From Blautia schinkii DSM 10518 (lineage in GTDB: Bacteria > Bacillota > Clostridia > Lachnospirales > Lachnospiraceae): a stretch of 64,000 nucleotides of DNA. Location: the NCBI GenBank assembly GCA_000702025.1, contig KL370850.1:224359-288358 (forward strand). The letters are read 5' to 3'. Position numbers and translations under genes: made by a program. This document shows, one piece after another, positions 44,076-50,032 of the stretch; position 1 is the stretch's first letter; each line of letters opens with the position of its first letter. The notes beneath the pieces were generated by a model. That model did not search any database. It was not told the origin of the DNA and saw only the letters and a program-made list of their open reading frames with translations.

Positions 44076-46313
44076 TTACCCAGCTTCAGATTTCACCTCT
44101 TTGGTTACTGCAGCCTCCCTCAATAACTCTCCATAGACCTGCCCATACATTTGTCCGCTGGTTGCCTCTGGCGAATAGGTCTTTACAATCTCTTTCACCA
44201 ATTCCCGAATTTCAGGCTTGTTCCCATAGCTGGCTTCCGCAAGCACTTCTAATTCAGCAAGAAACCTTTCCGTATCAAAGTCTACCGGTTTCCCAATATG
44301 TATCAGCTTATTCGGCGTAGTAGTAAGCCCTTCCTCCGCCATCAGCTTTTCTTCGTAAAGCTTCTCCCCAGGCCGCAGCCCCGTGTAAACTATCTCAATA
44401 TCTACATCCGGCTTATACCCGGAAAGTTTGATCAGATTCCTGGCCAGCGTATCAATCTTCACGGGTGCCCCCATATCCAGGACAAAAATCTCTCCACCCT
44501 TGGCATACGTCCCTGCCTGCAGCACAAGGCTCACTGCCTCGGGTATGGTCATGAAATACCGGATGATATCCGGATGGGTCACTGTGACCGGTCCGCCTGC
44601 CTCAATCTGCTTGCGGAACAGCGGAATCACAGAACCATTGCTCCCCAGCACATTTCCGAAGCGTACCGCCACGAACTCTGTGCGATTCTTTTTTCCTTCG
44701 TAAATATCCCGGATAGTAGAATCAGCATCCAATTTCTCATCCACCTGGTCGCTGTCCTCATAATGTGATTTCAATAAAGGCAGCATCCCTTCCTTCCGCT
44801 CCCGGCTTATCCTGTCCATGGACTGAATCACCATCTCACACAACCGTTTACTGGCTCCCATAATATTGGTAGGGTTCACTGCCTTATCCGTGCTGATCAG
44901 CACAAACCTCTGGCAGCCATTCTTCAGCGCCGCATAAGCAGTCTTATAGGTACCCATCACATTATTCTTAATAGCCTCGCAGGGACTGTCCTCCATCAAC
45001 GGCACATGCTTATGCGCTGCCGCATGATAGACAATATCCGGATGGTATGTCTCAAACACACTATTAATCCTCCGGCTGTCCCGCACGGATCCAATCAGCA
45101 CCTGCAGATTTAATCCCGGATGAGCGGACTTCAATTCCTGCTCAATATCGTAAGCATTATTCTCGTACACATCGAAGATAATCAACTGCTTAGGGCCGTG
45201 TCCGGCAATCTGTCTGCACAATTCACTCCCAATAGACCCGCCGCCTCCGGTAACCAGAATGGTTTTCCCACTCAAATACCGAAAGATCTCATCCATATCT
45301 ACCTTAATCGGTTCCCTGCCCAGCAAATCCTCCACAGCCACATCTTTCATCTTACTTAAGGAAACCTCGCCATTCACCAACTGGTAAATCCCCGGAAGAA
45401 TTTTCATCTCACATCCCGTCTCCTTGCAGATGTTCAGGATATCCCTTTTCTCCTCTGCGCTTGCGCTGGGGATTGCCAGAAGTATCTGATCAATCTTGAA
45501 TTTCTTGGCGTTGATCAGGATGTCCTCCCTGCCGCCCACAATGGGGACACCTTCTATGTACCGTTCCCATTTGTTGGGGTTATCGTCAATGATGCAGCAG
45601 ACCTTCGATGAGGTTTCCCTTGCCCGAATCATTTCCCGCAGGATTGTCTGCCCGGCTGCTCCTGCGCCTATGATCATGACGTGGTGCCTCACAGCACCGT
45701 TCTCCGTCTTCTGCCGCCTGTCTCTTTCCAATAGGATGAATCGGTAAGAAAAACGGATTCCCACAGTAAGCAGGAATTGTAGCATCACTCCGAACAAGTA
45801 ATACGACATGGGCATCCGCCCAAACACAAGGGTAATCCCTATAATATGGAAAAGTCCTGTGATCCCTGTGGCTATAGTCACCCGGAGCAGCTCGCTGTAG
45901 CTGGCAAACCTCCACACGCTTTTGTAAAGCCTCAGTGCCCAAAATGCCGCTATGCTGAACACGGTGTACCAAGGTGCAAATTTCAGGCACGCGGAGAGAT
46001 ATTTCTGTGGGATGTGGGAATACATACAGTCAAACCGCACCCACAAAGCCAAGAAAAACGCTGCATTTACCGCAATCACGTCATAAATGACCAGGTAAAT
46101 GGCTATCAGCTGCCAGTGCTCCAGCTTCCTTTTTGATTTTGATATTTTGTACTTTTCTGGTGTATCGGCATAGGCCACGTATTTCTTGACGAATGCCTCC
46201 TGCTCCTGGTCGTCGTTCTCACGTTCCTGAGGATTGGGTTTAACCACTGCCCACAGGAGCATGACCATAAATACCAGCAGAATACACAAAAAAATAATTA
46301 CCATCTGTGACAT
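44076..46313 (-). CDS. Membrane-bound nucleotide-sugar 4,6-dehydratase (CapD/PglF family)
   Basis: First gene of the capsule operon. An N-terminal helix (about 5-25) and a hydrophilic linker precede four membrane helices (70-190), then a CoA-binding-like Rossmann domain (IIGAGAAGQTILREMI) and the SDR dehydratase domain (LVTGGGGSIGSELCRQI; catalytic STDKAVNPTNIMGASKR with Met where most SDRs have Tyr, as in PglF). It probably turns UDP-GlcNAc into its 4-keto-6-deoxy derivative. The product is 745 residues if the ATG at 46313 (AAAAGGAAAG upstream) is used; an ATG at 46331 is also in frame. The extra N-terminal helix and linker are longer than usual. Confidence 0.9.
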   Translation of the reverse strand: MSQMVIIFLCILLVFMVMLLWAVVKPNPQERENDDQEQEAFVKKYVAYADTPEKYKISKSKRKLEHWQLIAIYLVIYDVIAVNAAFFLALWVRFDCMYSHIPQKYLSACLKFAPWYTVFSIAAFWALRLYKSVWRFASYSELLRVTIATGITGLFHIIGITLVFGRMPMSYYLFGVMLQFLLTVGIRFSYRFILLERDRRQKTENGAVRHHVMIIGAGAAGQTILREMIRARETSSKVCCIIDDNPNKWERYIEGVPIVGGREDILINAKKFKIDQILLAIPSASAEEKRDILNICKETGCEMKILPGIYQLVNGEVSLSKMKDVAVEDLLGREPIKVDMDEIFRYLSGKTILVTGGGGSIGSELCRQIAGHGPKQLIIFDVYENNAYDIEQELKSAHPGLNLQVLIGSVRDSRRINSVFETYHPDIVYHAAAHKHVPLMEDSPCEAIKNNVMGTYKTAYAALKNGCQRFVLISTDKAVNPTNIMGASKRLCEMVIQSMDRISRERKEGMLPLLKSHYEDSDQVDEKLDADSTIRDIYEGKKNRTEFVAVRFGNVLGSNGSVIPLFRKQIEAGGPVTVTHPDIIRYFMTIPEAVSLVLQAGTYAKGGEIFVLDMGAPVKIDTLARNLIKLSGYKPDVDIEIVYTGLRPGEKLYEEKLMAEEGLTTTPNKLIHIGKPVDFDTERFLAELEVLAEASYGNKPEIRELVKEIVKTYSPEATSGQMYGQVYGELLREAAVTKEVKSEAG

Positions 46314-46356
46314 AAATACTTTCCTTTTCATTCTTGGTAATGTCCGCAGACATACT

Positions 46357-46383
46357 ATTATATAAGAAAAAATATAACTTCAA
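46357..46383 (-). promoter_or_regulatory. Probable capsule operon promoter
   Basis: Minus-strand -10 TATAAT (46357-46362) and -35 TTGAAG (46378-46383) with a short 15-base spacer, 44 bases before the dehydratase start. The suboptimal spacing suggests a need for activation or tight control. A 14-base palindrome ATGTCTGCGGACAT (46340-46353) lies just downstream. Confidence 0.5.
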
Positions 46384-46593
46384 ATACTCTCTCCCGCGTC
46401 CCCCATTCCGGGCACCCAAGAATTCTTCGCTGTCTCTCCCAACTCGAAAGACACAACAGGCGGTATTCAACCCATCAGCGCCTGCCAATGACAAACGCTG
46501 CATTTCGCTCTCGCTTTATTCTCCGAAGCCTCGCCCCGAATCATCATATAAAACAAATTGGAGTAACTTTTACTCCATATATAAAACAAGTGG
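46384..46593 (-). ncRNA. Structured non-coding stretch downstream of TnpB-like gene, candidate guide RNA
   Basis: Between the TnpB-like stop and the capsule promoter lies a stretch richer in GC than the AT-rich capsule genes that follow. It has stems CAGGCG/CGCCTG (46479-46484 with 46457-46462, minus-strand sense) and TCTTTCG/CGAAGA (46445-46451 with 46424-46429). TnpB guide RNAs are processed from the 3' end of tnpB and the sequence just after it, in this orientation. A leader RNA of the capsule operon is the alternative. No covariance data are available. Confidence 0.4.
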
Positions 46594-47943
46594 CTATCCC
46601 ACATGTTTTCCAAATTGTATCAGGCATTTCCTGCCAAGGTTCCTGGCGGAATTCAGATATCGATTCCCCCTGTGCCCATCCGCGCAGATAAATTCATTTG
46701 CCTTCTTATCTATAGAAGTCACCGGCTTTCCGCACACCGCGCAAATCGAACTGATTCCGGCAGCATGTACTTCAATGGTTATAATCCCAACCTTCCAAGC
46801 TTTATAGGCGACATACTGGCGGATTCTTGTACTTAAGTGAAGCGGACCCCAGTTACCTGTGCTTTTCATCACATATCTTGTGTAATTCTCGTTAAACTTC
46901 GGAAGAACAATAACCCCAACCTTCTGCTCCTGACAAAAGCGTACAATCTCCGCACTTACCTGGTGCGCATAAAAATCAGCCAAATGCTTTAAATGCATCC
47001 AATACTTCTGATTCGGACGGTCTGACTGGTTTAAATCTGCCGATTGGTTCGGCTTCTCGTGCTGATCTAAATGTCCACCCTGCTCCGGCTTATCGTCTTG
47101 GTCTAAATATCTACCCTGATTCGGCTTATCGGGCTGACTTAATCGTTCCCGCTTACTCGAACTTCCACACTGCTCATACCCCAACGATCTCTCCGATTTT
47201 TCTATTTTCTCCAGAATCTCCCTGCAACGATGGCTGTATTCCTTCCCACCGCCCCAAAACTTAACAGCAAGTTCCTGCCCCTGCGCATCAAGCACGCTGC
47301 CCACGGCAAACACATCGGTGTTTGTAAACTGAAGACTGCACAGATTCCGATTCTCCACCATCCGCTGCTTCACCGTTGCCGTATCGCTGCCAAATTCCTT
47401 GACCGGAACATGAAGCATAATAAATTTTTCTTCAAATACCACCGAAGGAGACAGCAACTGCGCATCATCAGGAAATTCTTTCCCATACAGACGACAACGC
47501 ATCCATTTCCAACAGTCCCCATCCCAAACCCTCAGCGTAATTTCCGTTGATGTAAAACCGCGGTACATGCCTTTGTAAAACACTGCCGACGAATGGAATG
47601 CCTGAGCTCGGCGGCCCGGGAACGCTTCCCTGCGCGCGAGATAGCTTTTCGCGGCGGCAATTCCGGCATTGGCTGCTGCCCGGCGAAAATACAGCGGAAC
47701 CTTTTCCCAAGGAAGCGGAAACGCAACTGGTCGTTTGTCCCGTCCGGGGATGCTTAAAACCTCCAGCTCCCGGAGCGCTTTCTGGCTGCCAAGTTCCCAT
47801 AACCCAGGATTTTCCAGAAGCAGATTGTAGTAAAACTGCACAATCTGATTATAAAATTCCTCTGTCTGCTTAAGCCACTCCGGGTGCCTGCAGCAGAGCC
47901 TGAGCCGCCGGGTTGTGATACTGTAGCCCTGTTTGCTTGCCAT
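46594..47943 (-). CDS. TnpB-family (IS605 OrfB/Cas12-like) protein with degenerate RuvC site
   Basis: 449 residues. The N-terminal half (VPLYFRRAAANAGIAAAKSY and AVFYKGMYRGFTSTEITLRV) fits the TnpB wedge/REC region. The C-terminal half fits RuvC plus zinc finger (CAVCG at 401-405 and CADGH at 420-424). The three catalytic acids of active TnpB appear lost. RuvC-I reads CSLQFTNTDVFAVGSVLD (202-219) where VGIDLG is expected. RuvC-II reads VIVLPKF with P348 at the Glu. RuvC-III reads GNRYLNSARNL with N427 and Y429 at the DRD acids. Four 12-residue repeats (268-315) are inserted between RuvC-I and RuvC-II. No TnpA or transposon ends were found. AAAGGGGA precedes the ATG. It points into the capsule operon, so an exapted RNA-guided DNA-binding regulator is plausible. 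Confidence 0.75.
   Translation of the reverse strand: MASKQGYSITTRRLRLCCRHPEWLKQTEEFYNQIVQFYYNLLLENPGLWELGSQKALRELEVLSIPGRDKRPVAFPLPWEKVPLYFRRAAANAGIAAAKSYLARREAFPGRRAQAFHSSAVFYKGMYRGFTSTEITLRVWDGDCWKWMRCRLYGKEFPDDAQLLSPSVVFEEKFIMLHVPVKEFGSDTATVKQRMVENRNLCSLQFTNTDVFAVGSVLDAQGQELAVKFWGGGKEYSHRCREILEKIEKSERSLGYEQCGSSSKRERLSQPDKPNQGRYLDQDDKPEQGGHLDQHEKPNQSADLNQSDRPNQKYWMHLKHLADFYAHQVSAEIVRFCQEQKVGVIVLPKFNENYTRYVMKSTGNWGPLHLSTRIRQYVAYKAWKVGIITIEVHAAGISSICAVCGKPVTSIDKKANEFICADGHRGNRYLNSARNLGRKCLIQFGKHVG
46999..47142 (-). repeat. Four 36-bp in-frame tandem repeats in TnpB-like gene
   Basis: Codons 268-315 encode four consecutive 12-residue units of the form L-x-Q-x-(D/E)-(K/R)-P-(N/E)-Q followed by three variable residues. 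The first reads LSQPDKPNQGRY and the last LNQSDRPNQKYW. The block is hydrophilic and lies in the linker between RuvC-I and RuvC-II, so its copy number could vary without harming the fold. Confidence 0.85.
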
Positions 47944-48384
47944 TGGTGTAATTGAATCCCCTTTTCAGACAAATTTTAAGCATAAGTCACCGCAAAACAA
48001 TATTTATATAACTTATCCAAATTTGTTTTTTTTACGGTTATGGTTACCACAACCGCCAAAACTTACCACAGCCATGTTTTCCACAGCCGCACCATACTTC
48101 CGTATGAATCATACTTCGTCGCTTATTATTCGAATAAGCGACAAATGCTTAGAATAACGCAAAGAATAGGGGGATTCTAACTCTAAGGCCCGGTGATGAC
48201 TGTGAATAGTTTCAACTTTTTGAACTATCAAAGATAAAACCCCTGTATCATGCGGTTTTTGACCAGTAAAGCTGACCACTTTTTGACACTTTAATGGTTA
48301 AACAAAGGGAAATCGTCAGTATGAAATGGTTACAGAAGTGAAAGAAACGTCAGATTAGGCAGAAAGAGAGCCATTATTCCCGGC

Positions 48385-48413
48385 TTGACAATCATTTACA
48401 GGGGTGTTACCAT
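48385..48413 (+). promoter_or_regulatory. Plus-strand sigma-A promoter without a downstream gene
   Basis: TTGACA (48385-48390), 17-base spacer, TACCAT (48408-48413), followed by AATATAG. Transcription would meet the hairpin at 48464-48494 after about 75-80 bases, so it could give only a short RNA. Confidence 0.6.
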
Positions 48414-48455
48414 AATATAGACTTATATGACTAATAAATATCCGATATAAAACGC

Positions 48456-48498
48456 AAAAAAAGATGGTCGCTTATTCGAATATTAAGCGGCCATTTTT
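48456..48498. terminator. Bidirectional terminator downstream of methyltransferase gene
   Basis: Eleven-base-pair stem with one wobble (48464-48474 and 48484-48494), preceded by a run of A and followed by TTTTT, so it works in both directions. It ends the minus-strand methyltransferase transcript and any RNA from the plus-strand promoter at 48385. Its stem sequence is related to the hairpin at 48119-48141. Confidence 0.8.
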
Positions 48499-48741
48499 CC
48501 CAAAAATTTATTGATTCCCGTGAACTGCGAGCCCATTTATCCCCATGAGCTGAATGCCATTTGTTTATATACCTGGTAGGAAACAACCCCAATCCCCATT
48601 TCCCATTAAATGACAAATTTTCTCCTTTGATATAGCTTTAAAAACTGTCACTATCTACAAGCGCGTACGGCTGAAAGCGAATAAAATCAACAAAAAACTC
48701 CAGCCGCAATTTGTCTTCATCGTATAATTGAAGAAACTCCG

Positions 48742-49575
48742 TTATTTTCTTTCTAAGAGAATTGCAATAGTTTCGCTTTCCGGCCGGTATACATCTCCTG
48801 CAACATCACTAAATACTTCACATACCTTAAATCCCATATTTTGAACCTCATTAGTCAATGTTTCTTTTGTAAAATACGTATTCCATATGTAATAAATTGC
48901 TGTTTCATACTTTGAAATAACCAAAATCTGATCTAATGTGACATTATCTAAATACTTGTAATAACCACTCAACGCCACATATTCATCTTCACGCCAAAAG
49001 CCACCATCATTACAAATCTCCCAAGTCTGCCTTTCCTGAAAATGTTCAAACTTTATCATAGAAAATACATCCAACAACAACTTTCCACCCGGCTTGAGGT
49101 GATGATGAATTTTGCTCAAAATGACTTGTCTGTCTTTGGTTGATAATGCTCCATAATCGCAATAGATCATTGTAGCAAAGTCAAACTTTTCCTTTAAATC
49201 CATCTCTAAATAGTCCTGATACAAATATGAAATTTCTAATCCCTTACTAATAGCAGATTGTCTTGCATAATCTATAGAGCGCTTTGAAAAGTCTATGCCT
49301 GTGACATGATATCCCATTTGAACAAATTTTTCCGCGTATATACCGGGACCGCACCCAACATCAAGAAGATTAGAGTATTGGAGATGCGGTACCAGTTCTT
49401 TAATCCATGCAACAGATTTTTCAATAAAATCCAATCTCCTGCTTGCTCCATCAAATTCAGGATTAAGATGAGCTTTAAGCATTTGTTTTGAGATATGTTC
49501 GTCGTTCCAGAATTCACCCGTCGTTTTTGTATAAACAGGGGGCTTTCCTAAAGCCTTAATAATGTTGCTGTTCAT
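48742..49575 (-). CDS. Class I SAM-dependent methyltransferase
   Basis: 277 residues with the SAM-binding motif I LLDVGCGPGIYAEKF (about 69-83), an acidic end of strand 2 in VTGIDFSKRSIDYA, and motif IV in FDFATMIYCDYGALS. The substrate is unknown; small-molecule methyltransferases of this kind act on metabolites or antibiotics. AAAGGAGATAAAA stands before the ATG. A transcription attenuator-like hairpin lies in its leader, a layout common for inducible resistance genes, though no such role is shown. GC is lower than in the copA gene upstream. Confidence 0.85.
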   Translation of the reverse strand: MNSNIIKALGKPPVYTKTTGEFWNDEHISKQMLKAHLNPEFDGASRRLDFIEKSVAWIKELVPHLQYSNLLDVGCGPGIYAEKFVQMGYHVTGIDFSKRSIDYARQSAISKGLEISYLYQDYLEMDLKEKFDFATMIYCDYGALSTKDRQVILSKIHHHLKPGGKLLLDVFSMIKFEHFQERQTWEICNDGGFWREDEYVALSGYYKYLDNVTLDQILVISKYETAIYYIWNTYFTKETLTNEVQNMGFKVCEVFSDVAGDVYRPESETIAILLERK

Positions 49576-49590
49576 TTTTATCTCCTTTCG

Positions 49591-49628
49591 TAAGAAAAAG
49601 AAAAAGCCGCAGTATTTACTCTACGGCT
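49591..49628 (-). promoter_or_regulatory. Attenuator-like terminator in methyltransferase leader
   Basis: Stem AGCCG/CGGCT with a second helix AGTA/TACT (49605-49628), followed by TTTTTCTTTTTC in the minus-strand sense, only about 30 bases upstream of the methyltransferase start codon. As an intrinsic terminator before its own gene it implies conditional read-through, or it may end the copA transcript. Confidence 0.65.
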
Positions 49629-49825
49629 AATCTTTCATAAGATGAAGAATAGTCAAGAATGAAATAAAATCAAACATAGGTGCCAAAAACAAACTGCTTT
49701 CACAGCTTTTTCTTTACCTATTAAATTGATTTTATCCACTCCTTTCCAGCAATACCCATGCTGCCGATTATGCAACATCTGATATGCCGGACTAACATCA
49801 CCTTTTCCTATTGTTTCAATCTGGA

Positions 49826-50032
49826 TTAGTATTCGATTCCAACTACCTCATACCCCGCGTCAACAACCGCTTTCTTCAACGCTTCCGTATCCACCTCTTT
49901 CGCCGCCGTAATATAAGCTGCCTTATCCTCCAGATTCACATCCGCGCTCACGCCCTCAAAACCCTCAAGAGCCTTCTTCACCGCCGCCTGGCAGTGCGGG
50001 CACATCATTCCGTTAATCTTCATAGTTATCAT
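49826..50032 (-). CDS. copZ: Possible internally initiated CopZ-like copper chaperone within copA
   Basis: The last 68 codons of copA form a complete HMA domain starting MITMKINGMMCPHCQAAVKK, the size of free CopZ chaperones. The internal ATG at 50032 is preceded by AAGGAGG (50041-50047) at 8 bases, as good as any start site in this window. The ribosome may therefore make both the fused ATPase and a free chaperone. E. coli makes a chaperone from copA too, but by frameshifting. Separate expression here is inferred. Confidence 0.5.
   Translation of the reverse strand: MITMKINGMMCPHCQAAVKKALEGFEGVSADVNLEDKAAYITAAKEVDTEALKKAVVDAGYEVVGIEY

Larger units (their letters stand above)
47944..48741. 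other. 800-base intergenic region with dyads, promoter and no gene
   Basis: No convincing coding frame. It holds a 21-base dyad with arms CGGTTATGGT and ACCACAACCG (48035-48055). Three GGYTGTGG boxes in the minus sense lie at about 48046-48090. There is a perfect 9-bp hairpin with arms TCGCTTATT and AATAAGCGA (48119-48127, 48133-48141), a plus-strand promoter at 48385-48413 and a terminator at 48456-48498. The part next to 47943 would carry the promoter of the TnpB-like gene. Confidence 0.6.

Noticed and set aside
46240..46503. 87-codon frame in the leader of the capsule operon
   Set aside because: Overlaps the capsule promoter and the stems; composition and lack of binding site argue for non-coding RNA.
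46384..46593. JUMPstart/ops element for RfaH-type antitermination
   Set aside because: The ops consensus GGCGGTAGCGT is not present, and no RfaH or LoaP gene is in the window.
46999..47142. CRISPR-like array
   Set aside because: The 36-bp units are adjacent without spacers and in frame within a protein.
46594..47943. Call as an active IS200/IS605 insertion sequence
   Set aside because: No TnpA, no clear element ends, and the RuvC catalytic residues appear lost.
48431..48616. 61-codon minus-strand frame in the large intergenic region
   Set aside because: Runs through the terminator stem at 48464-48494, has no binding site and no recognisable domain.
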